Source: Thalassolituus oleivorans MIL-1
GTDB lineage: Bacteria; Pseudomonadota; Gammaproteobacteria; Pseudomonadales; Oceanobacteraceae
Length of the DNA stretch: 64,000 nt
Direction of reading: 5' to 3'
Assembly (NCBI RefSeq): GCF_000355675.1
Contig: NC_020888.1
Coordinates: forward strand, 1,816,883-1,880,882
Shown: piece after piece, positions 53,071-61,899 of the stretch
Layout: each line of letters begins with the position of its first letter
How positions within the stretch are numbered: the stretch's first letter is position 1
Made by a program: the position numbers and the translations under genes
Notes under the pieces: model-generated
Told to the model about the DNA's origin: nothing
What the model saw: the letters and a program-made list of their open reading frames with translations, nothing else
Databases searched by the model: none

Positions 53071-53454
53071 CGCCGGAAGTTTTGCGGCCAGGACGCCCAC
53101 TATTTTTTCTGTACCGGCCAGGCTATGACCGATGAGTTGATAGCCGGTCTGAATGAACTGGGCGTGGAGGATTCCCGGCTGCATTTCGAACTGTTTTCAG
53201 CCCCATCCAGCCAGTGCGGTAATTTTCAGGTGTAGTGGGATACCCAGCCCCTCAACGCCGAGGGGTTTCCGTCGCTGCTGCATGTACTGGAAGCCATGGG
53301 CGCGCCGGTGGATTCCGACTGCCGCAACGGTACCTGTGGCCGCTGCCGCATCACCGTCAGCCTGGGTGACGTCAGCGGCAGCCAGAGCGGCGACGATGCC
53401 GTTGTGCTGGCTTGTTGCAGTCGCCCGGCGTCTGATCTGGTGATCAGCCTCTGA
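53071..53454 (+). pseudogene. Ferredoxin-reductase/2Fe-2S protein remnant
   Basis: The forward strand reads RRKFCGQDAHYFFCTGQAMTDE, then SRLHFELFSA, the NAD-binding C-terminal part of a ferredoxin-NADP reductase. A TAG stop at 53233-53235 interrupts it, and the same frame then gives a plant-type 2Fe-2S domain with CRNGTCGRCR and a final ACC ligand region. The N-terminal flavin domain is missing. Upstream codons in another frame suggest further frameshift decay. It is clearly nonfunctional. Confidence 0.72.
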
Positions 53455-53467
53455 CAAGCTGCCGGAC

Positions 53468-53735
53468 TTAGTCTGAGTCCGCGCCTTGTTGACATCTACG
53501 CGTTAGCGTACCTTTTAAGTAAGTGCCCGGTGCAACGGTGTTAAACACCGTTCCGTACTTGCGTACGTTATCGTGCAGCAACTCGAGACGGCGATCCGAC
53601 TCGTCGGTATCAACAATAATTTCATATTCAACCGACTCCATGCCCGGCGGAACAATCTTGCGGATACAGTGCACTAGTACTTCAACATTATGGAGATCAA
53701 ATTGCAGGATCGGTGTTACGTGCTCAATTCCCTAA
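53468..53735 (-). pseudogene. Truncated second copy of the OsmC gene
   Basis: The reverse strand reads GIEHVTPILQFDLHNVEVLV, then the rest of the OsmC C-terminal half, ending with a short divergent tail. The N-terminal half, including the conserved Cys, is missing. It is about nine tenths identical in DNA to the intact gene at 46300-46725 and carries the second copy of the 207-bp repeat. Confidence 0.8.
53522..53728. repeat. 207-bp direct repeat, copy 2
   Basis: The direct-orientation partner of 46336-46542, equal in length and alignable without gaps. It lies in the OsmC remnant just beyond the arsenic operon, between that operon and the transposition genes. Confidence 0.8.
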
Positions 53736-53847
53736 TCTGTAGCCATGACATTCTAGGGAGTATCAATTGGTTAACACGTTGAAGTCAGCTTATACGGTCA
53801 CTTTCAATGGGCTTGGTGGAAATGATGCTATTTTGCTATTACTTACT

Positions 53848-55251
53848 TTATATGCTTATGTAATTATAACGAATTCCTCGAGTCTTCTTTGTTGTCTTGA
53901 TTCGAAACATCACACTCTCATCCCTTAGAATGTCAGATGACCAGGCCCAATTATATAGTTCGTCAATGAAATAATCGTCTGCCATGCTAATGCTACAGTC
54001 TCTTCGATAATTGCAAGTTCTCAGCGATTCTCCCGCTAGGTAATCTTTGGCTGGAAATGCTAGAAATCCGCGCAATTCATTCTCATCTGAACAAGCTATG
54101 CCATGATATCTCAATCTGTAACCCTGATTTTTTATAAGCATCAGGCTCTCTCCTGCTTGCGATGAACTCAATATAAGACCAACTATCGAGTAAAATTGAG
54201 ATATTGCGTAGTTGCAGAAGTTGCATTCTCCTTGCTGAAAGAGGTAAGAGTTTTGAATGCACTCCCTATTGATTTCCCTCTCTATTTGAGTCGTCCATAT
54301 TATATAACTCAACGACATAGGGCAGACGTATTCTAATGGAATTGCGAGTCTTTCAGTCCTACTTAGGCCGTGCAGCTCGGCATAGCAGGCTTTGTGATCT
54401 TTATTAATCCATGTCTTATAGATATGCCGCCGGATTGATTTGTAGCACTTGATTAATGCCGAAATATCCGATTCCATTGTATTTATACCAGGCGGTCGAT
54501 TTATAACATAGATATAGTCAACACCGCCGCTTGGCTTGTCAAATACGTTGATAATATTATTTTTATGAATATTAGCAATTGCGGAGACAATCGACTTTTG
54601 GTAATTGGTCAGGTCTATCCAATTTTCAAATGATTGCTGAACCATTGGTAGCTTCGATCTTATTGCAGTCCACCAGGTGACTATTTTATCCCCTACTGAT
54701 GTTGCTTCCAATGGACTGGACGCTTCTAGAATTTCTTTTAAATCAAATGATACGTGCCCGCAAGATGTTTTCCAAAAAGGGCTTATCCCAGCCCTGCTGT
54801 CTTGTGTGTCGCTATACTTAGCCCCATACCTTAATATGGCGTTTTCGCACTTCACGCATCTTTTGCTTAGCTCTACTTCATGAATGGGACATGTGTCGAT
54901 AAAATCAAGATCAAAGAACACACTGTGATACCCGGTTTGTAGACAGTCTGGACAAAAGCGAATCCCATTGTGACTTCTTAAAGTAATGGAGTCTTCAAAA
55001 CCAATCTGATCCAGGAATCCTTCTCTTAATCTTCGTTCATCCACGCCTAGGAGTTCTGAAAGCTTTTTGAAGTCTAGCCATTTGCTTGACCTTAGATTTA
55101 TTTCCCATGGATTTACTATCTCTGGCTTCCTAATTATTTCGAATAACCTATTTGGATTAATGAGATTTAGCATCTGAATTCGAGAAAATATACTCCACGA
55201 TGACTCATATGGTAGCGGAAATCGAACATCCCATGTCAGCTTGTCTTTCAT
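53848..55251 (-). CDS. tniQ: TniQ/TnsD-type target-selection protein
   Basis: A 467-residue TniQ-family protein. The N-terminal TniQ region (about 8-160) has PLPYESSWSIFSRIQMLN and zinc-ligand pairs FCPDCLQTGYHS, DTCPIHEV and CVKC, with TSCGH following. The remaining 300 residues have no clear motif and would form the target-binding part. The ATG at 55251 is chosen because GAGGTG lies eight bases upstream; a GTG at 55260 is inside that site. It is last of the four transposition genes, 13 bases after tnsC. TniQ/TnsD proteins choose the insertion site; here that may be the ppk2 downstream region. Confidence 0.88.
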   Translation of the reverse strand: MKDKLTWDVRFPLPYESSWSIFSRIQMLNLINPNRLFEIIRKPEIVNPWEINLRSSKWLDFKKLSELLGVDERRLREGFLDQIGFEDSITLRSHNGIRFCPDCLQTGYHSVFFDLDFIDTCPIHEVELSKRCVKCENAILRYGAKYSDTQDSRAGISPFWKTSCGHVSFDLKEILEASSPLEATSVGDKIVTWWTAIRSKLPMVQQSFENWIDLTNYQKSIVSAIANIHKNNIINVFDKPSGGVDYIYVINRPPGINTMESDISALIKCYKSIRRHIYKTWINKDHKACYAELHGLSRTERLAIPLEYVCPMSLSYIIWTTQIEREINRECIQNSYLFQQGECNFCNYAISQFYSIVGLILSSSQAGESLMLIKNQGYRLRYHGIACSDENELRGFLAFPAKDYLAGESLRTCNYRRDCSISMADDYFIDELYNWAWSSDILRDESVMFRIKTTKKTRGIRYNYISI

Positions 55252-55264
55252 TTTCTTCACCTCG

Positions 55265-56233
55265 TTATGTTGACATCAATCCAGAAAATATTTCTAACCC
55301 ACTAGCCCTTACGGCGGATTCAACAATTGATTTGTTTAGCAAAAAGAATGGAGAGTCGTGACGAGTATTCGCGATAAGGATGTATTCTATGGTCCTAGTA
55401 AGGTACTCCATAGGGATGGATGCGGTACCTAGTGGTCTCGTGGCATCTGACAATGCTTCCCAGATCATCCTTTCAAAGTTGGCAAGTCTGAATCCTGCCT
55501 CATATGCTTGAGGGAAGTAAAATCGTGTGTATGTCCATTGAGACTCTTCAGGATAACGTTTTTCATTATCATAGACTGAAAGTATATTCTTAATGTCGCT
55601 TTCATTGCAGCCTTCGAACTGAATAGGTTCGCAAAGAAATCTCGCAATTAAGTTCAATGCCTTAGTCACAATCATTGCTGAAATTCGCTCCAATATCTCT
55701 GGCTGTGCAAACCCAATGGTGGTCATCGAGATGTGGTGTAGCTCCAGGCGGTTCTGCAATACCAGGAGAACGCGATAGTCGTCTTCAGAAAGCATTTGCA
55801 TTTCATCAATGATCAATACGAATTGATTGCCACCAATTGAATTAGTCATTGTTTTTATATGGATTATAAGTTTTGACAGTAAGTCCTGGTATTTTTGGGT
55901 TCTGAAAATTAATCCATCGCCTTCTAGTATGTCGCGAACAATCGCAACATCATTTCTAGCTGATCCTCTGCTGTCAGCAGTAAATCTAATTACATATGTA
56001 TGATCGAATTCATGATTCAATAGAACTTCTACAATGCTGGCGCACATTGTTTTTCCTGTTCTTGGTGCAGCGTACAAAAGCGCTCCTGTGCGGCGCATTC
56101 CGACTCTGTCGCGAATTATTTTGTATGTATTTTCTATAGTAGGGGTTAGAACTTTGTAGTTTCGTTCTGCAATAGGATGTGATCGCCGTATGGTTTCTCG
56201 TTCATCTGAAGAAAGAGTATCGTCTGCCACCAT
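55265..56233 (-). CDS. tnsC: TnsC/TniB-type AAA+ ATPase
   Basis: A 322-residue AAA+ ATPase with Walker A AAPRTGKT (about 54-61), Walker B FVLIIDEMQML (about 138-148) and sensor region MTTIGFAQPE. It acts as the ATP-dependent communicator between TniQ at the target and the TnsB transposase. It lies 16 bases after tnsB and 13 before tniQ. Confidence 0.92.
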   Translation of the reverse strand: MVADDTLSSDERETIRRSHPIAERNYKVLTPTIENTYKIIRDRVGMRRTGALLYAAPRTGKTMCASIVEVLLNHEFDHTYVIRFTADSRGSARNDVAIVRDILEGDGLIFRTQKYQDLLSKLIIHIKTMTNSIGGNQFVLIIDEMQMLSEDDYRVLLVLQNRLELHHISMTTIGFAQPEILERISAMIVTKALNLIARFLCEPIQFEGCNESDIKNILSVYDNEKRYPEESQWTYTRFYFPQAYEAGFRLANFERMIWEALSDATRPLGTASIPMEYLTRTIEYILIANTRHDSPFFLLNKSIVESAVRASGLEIFSGLMST

Positions 56234-56249
56234 ATGCTTATACCTACTT

Positions 56250-58229
56250 TTAACGTTTCCTGTTCACCAGTGCGTTTAAGTCGAGCTTCAATTCACCTAT
56301 CACTTCATCAGGCTTATCATTAACCCTGGATGTTTTAGCGCTAATGTTATTCGGTTCTTGTCGATTCGTTATTTTTGGTTGTATGCCGGATTCCTTCGCG
56401 ACTCTAGCGGCCTTTAGTGCACAACTGGGATTAGGGGTGCTTTGAGATTTCTTCTGATCGATAGAGGCAAGGTGTTGCAGGTATGCTTGAACCGGGTCAT
56501 CCATACTGGCAATGGAAAGTATCCTTTTATGAATTAAGGAGTTAATCGCTTTCCGCGTTTTTCTGCTATGCTTGGTTACGCCCCACTGCCCAATTGCCTT
56601 TAGAAACCCTAACTCTGCGCCATTGGTAAGATATGCTTTAACTTGGCGCATATCATCTTCATCAATCTCGATAGAGATTTTCTTTCCGATTAAAGCGGGT
56701 GTTTGGCTTAATACGGCACTAGTGTAACGGACTCTGTCGATCTGTATATATGGCCTTCTGCCCTGCTTAATATTACCTCTTATTGTACAAGTCATAGCGG
56801 AGGGAATGGCGATGGAGCTTTCACCATCATGTAAGGTATGCCTAAATATAAATTTTTCTGGACCAAGGCCTGAGAAATGCTTAATAAACTCTAATGGGGA
56901 TAGAAAGGTTAGCCCCTCTGTCGGAGTTCCATTGTGACTTGCTATGTAGACGTCTACTAGGCTCTCTACTTCCTCAGCATTAATTTTGTATTTTCTTGCT
57001 TTTTCTTCCGGATTAATTGCCCTGCCTACTCCAGGGTTGCTGCCTGTTGTAGAGGGAAGTCTTCGGAATACATTGTCTGATAGCCCTTTGAAGAATCTCT
57101 CAACGTTTGGGCGCCGCTCGAAGTGCCCTACGGGCCCCCAGTTTAGTATGAATCCTAGTCTTCTCCTGGCATGCTCTCGTACAGATGTAGACAAGTGAGC
57201 AAGTGCACCATCAAGTAACAAACAACTCCAGGCTGCGCAATAACAGTCTTTAATTTCTGAGCTCGGAAAACCACCGGACTCCGGGTATCTTAATCCTTTA
57301 ATGTGGAGATCCTTAGGTTGCCATTTTCGACTGGCAGATCGGGATATTAGTCTAACAACATCCTCAGCAGATACTTCACTGCTATATACTAATTCGTATC
57401 CAAGAACCGCTGTTGATGCATGATCCACAGCAGCTATTAGCCATAGTCGCTCCAATACAACTTCGACATCAATTCCTTCTGGGTTTTTGAACGTTACACA
57501 TAGCATTGCATTAATTGAATATGCGTCAATTTCAATTGCATCATATGGTTCGCTGAAAGCTAAAATCCTACTGTGCCCGGTACCTAGAGGCATATGAGCC
57601 TTTGCGTTTGATTCTCCTGTTGCTGAAACGCTTTTAGAAAAGTGTTCGCTGACAATATCCTTCATGAATTGCTGAATACTTCTGCGCCCTAGGTTTAACG
57701 TCGTGTAAGGCCACTGATTTTTACTTACCCCAAAGCCAGGAAGGCTATCAAGAAATATCTTATGCAAGATCGTTCCAGATATTTTGTGCTCATTAATGCG
57801 TAAAGCTTTTGATTTTTTTAGTATCAAATCTACAAGTTTTTCATACAGTCCAGGGTGTTCATTGAGCAATGCTCTAAGAGCCCCCGAATGTCCACCTCTT
57901 TGCTGAGGGCGCTTAATACCAGCGGGTTTTGTTCTAATGTAGTCCGCTACTCTTATGTTCGGGATTAGTGCTCTGTATCCCCACACCCTGCCATCAGGAT
58001 GAACATTCATGCATCGTTTAATTAGCCGAGGAAGATTACTTCGAATAATGCCTGTTCTTGCCTCAATGTCTTTTGTAGAGATTCCATCGATGTATAAGTT
58101 TACCGCCGTTTTTCTGGACCGGAATTTTTCTGCCATATCGATAGGCAGGCTATCCTCCCTAACTGTTGGCCAGCTTGCCTTGTCTATGGCATTAAGCTCT
58201 CTCCTACTCCACTTTTGTTTTTGGCTCAT
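56250..58229 (-). CDS. tnsB: TnsB/TniA-type DDE transposase
   Basis: A 659-residue transposase of the retroviral-integrase superfamily, catalysing strand transfer. The N-terminal helix-turn-helix region is about 1-110. The rve core (about 230-430) has the Asp of EIDAY, the Asp of LLLDGALAHLS and the Glu of RRPNVERFFKGL. A C-terminal Mu-like beta-barrel (about 505-560) follows. The start at 58229 overlaps the tnsA-like gene by 26 bases. A+T-rich composition and frequent ATA/AGA codons set the four transposition genes apart from the arsenic cargo. Confidence 0.92.
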   Translation of the reverse strand: MSQKQKWSRRELNAIDKASWPTVREDSLPIDMAEKFRSRKTAVNLYIDGISTKDIEARTGIIRSNLPRLIKRCMNVHPDGRVWGYRALIPNIRVADYIRTKPAGIKRPQQRGGHSGALRALLNEHPGLYEKLVDLILKKSKALRINEHKISGTILHKIFLDSLPGFGVSKNQWPYTTLNLGRRSIQQFMKDIVSEHFSKSVSATGESNAKAHMPLGTGHSRILAFSEPYDAIEIDAYSINAMLCVTFKNPEGIDVEVVLERLWLIAAVDHASTAVLGYELVYSSEVSAEDVVRLISRSASRKWQPKDLHIKGLRYPESGGFPSSEIKDCYCAAWSCLLLDGALAHLSTSVREHARRRLGFILNWGPVGHFERRPNVERFFKGLSDNVFRRLPSTTGSNPGVGRAINPEEKARKYKINAEEVESLVDVYIASHNGTPTEGLTFLSPLEFIKHFSGLGPEKFIFRHTLHDGESSIAIPSAMTCTIRGNIKQGRRPYIQIDRVRYTSAVLSQTPALIGKKISIEIDEDDMRQVKAYLTNGAELGFLKAIGQWGVTKHSRKTRKAINSLIHKRILSIASMDDPVQAYLQHLASIDQKKSQSTPNPSCALKAARVAKESGIQPKITNRQEPNNISAKTSRVNDKPDEVIGELKLDLNALVNRKR

Positions 58230-58848
58230 ACTTTTCCCACCTAGTGGAATAGGATATCGAGTTATCTGTAAGATCGAGGCGAATTGTGCTAGCAGCGGAT
58301 ATCCGCACAATCAAGCCAATTAGAATATCAACTTGTATGTTGGAAAAATTGGAAACCAACTCACCGATAGTACCACTGCCCAATCGAGTGACTACGGATA
58401 AGATCTCCATGGTTTGAACCGATAATTCTTGTTGGCGGATTGCTGCCGCAAAACTAATTGCCTTCATCCATCTAACAGATAGCTTGGCTTTCGCAGTGAG
58501 GTCCATAGGGCTGAAAACTTTATACTGAGCATGTCCTGGATCTTCAGGCTCAGACGTGAAGTGCATCTCAGTAACTCCGCTAGCGAGCTGGACTGTCGCA
58601 AGATGCGCGGGCTCTCTCTTGGATGTCGCGGACCCCTTATCTGCAATGACAAAGTCGACGATTGAGGGATCGGCTTCGAGAACGACCAACCAGTAAATCA
58701 GTTGTCTGTCACTACTGATTACCCAGTCTGAGTCTGTTTTTGGGCTATATACGAGCCAAAGATTGTTGAGCCGGTGTTTTCTGGCTCTGTAGGAGGCAAA
58801 AATTGAACTGCGTAATTTTGCCTTTGGTGACTGCTTGCTTGTTTGCAT
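58204..58848 (-). CDS. TnsA-like protein with degenerate nuclease residues
   Basis: A 214-residue protein in the tnsA position. SSDRQLIYWLVVLEADPSIV (about 45-64) follows the TnsA opening pattern, in which a catalytic Glu precedes the LE.DP..V block, but Gln/Asp stand where Glu is expected. The usual downstream Asp-Phe and Lys elements are not recognisable. The C-terminal half (about 120-214) looks like a winged-helix region. If the nuclease is inactive, 5' ends would not be cut and transposition would be replicative. A partner protein of AbaR/Tn6022-type TniC kind is an alternative. Confidence 0.6.
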   Translation of the reverse strand: MQTSKQSPKAKLRSSIFASYRARKHRLNNLWLVYSPKTDSDWVISSDRQLIYWLVVLEADPSIVDFVIADKGSATSKREPAHLATVQLASGVTEMHFTSEPEDPGHAQYKVFSPMDLTAKAKLSVRWMKAISFAAAIRQQELSVQTMEILSVVTRLGSGTIGELVSNFSNIQVDILIGLIVRISAASTIRLDLTDNSISYSTRWEKYEPKTKVE

Positions 58849-58894
58849 ACAGATACCCCAAGGACACGCAGCTAGCCTAGTGGCCTAGCAGCTT

Positions 58895-59058
58895 CGTATC
58901 AACATTAGTTTAAGATGCCTTAATGATGCAACTTTAGTTCTGATTTTTGGAACTAAAGTTGATACATTGTTTGCTGAAAAAAACGGTGAAAATTATAACT
59001 TTATGATTTTTAAAGATTTTTATGTGACACCGGAAGTATCAGCATTACTTCGTCGCAC
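58895..59058. repeat. Right end of the Tn7-like element with 18-bp repeats
   Basis: Four copies of the unit seen at 43392-43467: forward at 58895-58912, 58923-58940 and 59035-59052, and reverse at 58949-58966. The outermost copy extends into a 23-bp segment (59036-59058) that is the inverted match of 43386-43408 at 20 positions. The copies nearest the tnsA-like start may also serve as operators. The segment ends 34 bases from the ppk2 stop. Flanks on both sides contain a CCACA string, but an exact target duplication is not settled. Confidence 0.65.
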
Positions 59059-59091
59059 TCCCACACAATAAACATCCCTTTACTACCAGCA

Positions 59092-59964
59092 TCAATCATT
59101 GATTAATTGCTCGCGGATCGAGAGCAACTCTTGTCGCCGCTCCTCGCTCGTTTCTGGATACTTCATATCCATATCTTTATAGGCATCTAAGATGACTTGG
59201 GAAACGATCAAGCGTGCATTCTTTTTATCGTCTGCCGGCACCACATACCAAGGCGAGCACTCTGTGCTGGTTGCACTCAAGCAGGATTCATAGGCCCTCA
59301 TGTAGTCGTCCCAGTGCTGCCGCTCGTTGATGTCAGCTATTGTGAACTTCCAGTTTTTCTCTGGTTGATCAATGCGGTCAATAAAGCGCTTGCGTTGCTC
59401 GTCTTTTGACAAGTGCAAAAAGAACTTAATGACTTTAGTGCCATTGCGATGCATGTGCTGTTCGAAATCAACGATGGATTTATAGCGATTAGGCCAAATC
59501 GCATCATCATTTAGCAGACTGTCCGGAAGTTTTTGATTTTTAAGAATTTCGGGGTGCACTCGTACAATTAAAACTTCTTCATAGTATGAGCGATTGAATA
59601 TACCGATACGTCCGCGCTCAGGTAAGCACTGAGTGGTGCGCCATAAAAAATCATGATCCAGTTCTTGAGCACTTGGGTGTTTAAAACTAAATACCTGGCA
59701 GCCCTGCGGATTAACACCCGACATGACATGTTTGATGACCCCGTCTTTTCCGGCAGCATCCATTGCCTGAAATATAAGCAGTAAAGAATGACTGTTATCG
59801 GCGTATTGCAACTGTTGCTGCGCACTTAGCGCAGCAACTTGTTCAGCTAACAGTTCTTTATATTCTTTTTTACTTCGATAGACCGGCTCAACCTGAGTAG
59901 GAAGCCTGGATAAATCCACAGCGATGCCTTCAGGGACTTTAAATTCGCTGGTCTTTATATTCAT
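59092..59964 (-). CDS. ppk2: Polyphosphate kinase 2 family protein
   Basis: A 290-residue PPK2, which transfers phosphate between polyphosphate and nucleotides. Walker A is in [11 protein letters not shown] (about 65-75), Walker B/lid in [17 protein letters not shown] (about 123-139), and [11 protein letters not shown] and EWKF-like blocks follow. It is on the same strand as pgm with a 14-base gap and forms part of the ordinary chromosomal flank. The Tn7-like element ends 34 bases beyond its stop, so the gene is intact. Confidence 0.93.
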   Translation of the reverse strand: MNIKTSEFKVPEGIAVDLSRLPTQVEPVYRSKKEYKELLAEQVAALSAQQQLQYADNSHSLLLIFQAMDAAGKDGVIKHVMSGVNPQGCQVFSFKHPSAQELDHDFLWRTTQCLPERGRIGIFNRSYYEEVLIVRVHPEILKNQKLPDSLLNDDAIWPNRYKSIVDFEQHMHRNGTKVIKFFLHLSKDEQRKRFIDRIDQPEKNWKFTIADINERQHWDDYMRAYESCLSATSTECSPWYVVPADDKKNARLIVSQVILDAYKDMDMKYPETSEERRQELLSIREQLIND

Positions 59965-59978
59965 TTTTCGTCCTTGTC

Positions 59979-61649
59979 TTAATCTTGAGGGCTTAGTGCG
60001 GCATCAACGATTTGCTGCGCTTCATTGAGAATATCCTGCAAATGATTCTCGCCTTTAAAGCTCTCGGCGTAGATCTTGTAGATATCTTCGGTGCCCGATG
60101 GGCGCGCTGCAAACCAACCGTTTTCCGTGGTCACTTTTAAACCGCCAATCGCGGCGTCATTTCCCGGTGCCTTCGTCAGGACGGCGGTAATCGCTTCGCC
60201 TGCCAACGACGTTGATTTCACTTGCTCTGGTGATAGCTTCGACAGCTTGGCTTTTTGCTCCGGAGACGCCGCCGCTTGAATACGATTTTCGATGGGTTCG
60301 CCCATCTCGCGTGCTAAGTCTTGGTACATCTGCGCTGGATCACGCCCAGTTTTAGCGATAATTTCTGCTGACAGCAAAGCAGGAATAAGGCCATCTTTGT
60401 CCGTGGTCCAGACTTGGCCATTGCGGCGCAAGAAGGACGCCCCTGCACTTTCTTCACCGCCAAAGCCCAAAGAACCATCGACCAAGCCGTCGACGAACCA
60501 TTTAAAGCCGACCGGTACTTCAACAACCTTACGACCCAGTTTTGCACCCACACGATCAATCATCTGGCTGCTTACTAAGGTTTTGCCAATGGCGGTATCT
60601 TGCTTCCAGTCGGGGCGGTTTTGAAATAAGTAATTAATGGCCGCGGACAAGTAATGGTTCGGCGGCATAAGGCCAGAGCTCGGCGTCACGATACCGTGGC
60701 GGTCGTGGTCCGTATCGCAAGCAAAGGCGATATCGAATTTGTCTTTTAACGCAATCAACCCTTGCATCGCATAAGACGACGATGGGTCCATGCGGATCTT
60801 GCCATCCCAATCGACACTCATAAAACGGAACGTGGTATCAACTGTTTGGCTCATCACTGTAAGATCAAGCTTGTAACGTTCAGCAATGGCTGGCCAATAG
60901 TGCACCCCTGCTCCGCCTAATGGATCAACGCCCATACGCACACCGGCGTTACGGATAGCATCCATATCGATCACGCTGTCGAGATCGTTTACATAGTTAT
61001 TGAGGAAATCGTACACATGCGTTGTCGGCGCTTTCAGTGCTTTCTCGTAAGAGATGCGTTTTACGCCGCGCAAGCCATCTTCCAACAGTGCATTGGCATG
61101 TTGCTCAACCCATTTGGTCACATCGGTATCGGCCGGGCCGCCGTTGGTTGGGTTGTATTTGAAGCCACCGTCGCTCGGTGGATTGTGCGACGGAGTGATG
61201 ACAATACCATCAGCCAGACCGGTGGTGCGGCCTAAGTTGTAGCAAAGAATGGCATGTGAAATCGCCGGTGTTGGTGTGTATTCGCCTGCTGGAGCTATCA
61301 TCACTTCAACCCCGTTAGCGGCGAGTACTTCGAGGGAGCTAACAAGCGCCGGCTCAGATAAGGCGTGGGTATCAATCCCGATAAACAGCGGACCATTGAT
61401 ATTTTGCAGCTTGCGGTATTCACAAATTGCTTGGCTTATCGCCAATACGTGGGCTTCGTTGAAGGATTTATTGAATGAATTACCACGATGGCCGGAAGTA
61501 CCAAAAGCAACACGCTGAGCAGCAATCGCAGGATCAGGGACTTCGCTGTAATACGCAGTAACCAGCTTAGCGACGTTAACTAAAATCTCTTCAGGAGGAA
61601 GCTTTCCTGCTAGTGGATTAATGATCATGCCTGTATTCGATTGACTCAA
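59979..61649 (-). CDS. pgm: Phosphoglucomutase (alpha-D-glucose)
   Basis: A 556-residue phosphohexomutase converting glucose 1-phosphate and glucose 6-phosphate. The phosphoserine loop is in [17 protein letters not shown] (about 151-167), the Mg-binding DTDHDRHG near 315 and the sugar loop GGEESAG near 400. [14 protein letters not shown] lies near the C-terminus. The TTG at 61649 is taken as start because GGAGGT lies five bases upstream; the first ATG at 61628 has no such site. It is cotranscribed with ppk2. Confidence 0.95.
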   Translation of the reverse strand: MSQSNTGMIINPLAGKLPPEEILVNVAKLVTAYYSEVPDPAIAAQRVAFGTSGHRGNSFNKSFNEAHVLAISQAICEYRKLQNINGPLFIGIDTHALSEPALVSSLEVLAANGVEVMIAPAGEYTPTPAISHAILCYNLGRTTGLADGIVITPSHNPPSDGGFKYNPTNGGPADTDVTKWVEQHANALLEDGLRGVKRISYEKALKAPTTHVYDFLNNYVNDLDSVIDMDAIRNAGVRMGVDPLGGAGVHYWPAIAERYKLDLTVMSQTVDTTFRFMSVDWDGKIRMDPSSSYAMQGLIALKDKFDIAFACDTDHDRHGIVTPSSGLMPPNHYLSAAINYLFQNRPDWKQDTAIGKTLVSSQMIDRVGAKLGRKVVEVPVGFKWFVDGLVDGSLGFGGEESAGASFLRRNGQVWTTDKDGLIPALLSAEIIAKTGRDPAQMYQDLAREMGEPIENRIQAAASPEQKAKLSKLSPEQVKSTSLAGEAITAVLTKAPGNDAAIGGLKVTTENGWFAARPSGTEDIYKIYAESFKGENHLQDILNEAQQIVDAALSPQD

Positions 61650-61899
61650 CTTGCACCTCCAGTGCGGGGCTAATTTTTACAATGACTGCCATTGTACCTT
61701 CTGGTGAGGAGTTTACGAGTTGGCAACGGCGGCAATGATCACATTCCAGTCCATGCAGTGGGCATTTGCACCACTTTACTATAAACTTCGCCGCCATTAT
61801 CCCTCGTCACTGTTACATTGCCGATTTCAATTTATGATTTCGCTGGCATTGCCAATTGTGGCTTTAGGGCTCTTATTTTTAGTTAGGTAAAGTGTCGTT
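61650..61899. other. Divergent pgm-rapA intergenic region
   Basis: About 250 bases between the divergent pgm and rapA starts. They must hold both promoters; no specific site was assigned. Confidence 0.5.

Noticed and set aside
53153-53443. A 96-codon forward frame in the ferredoxin-reductase remnant
   Set aside because: The adjacent frame, with one stop, encodes recognisable NAD-binding and 2Fe-2S motifs; this frame is a shadow.
53740-53790. AGTATCAATTGGTT as the left end of the tni element
   Set aside because: It shares only part of the 18-bp unit, and no second copy is nearby; the 43.4-kb cluster is a far better match.
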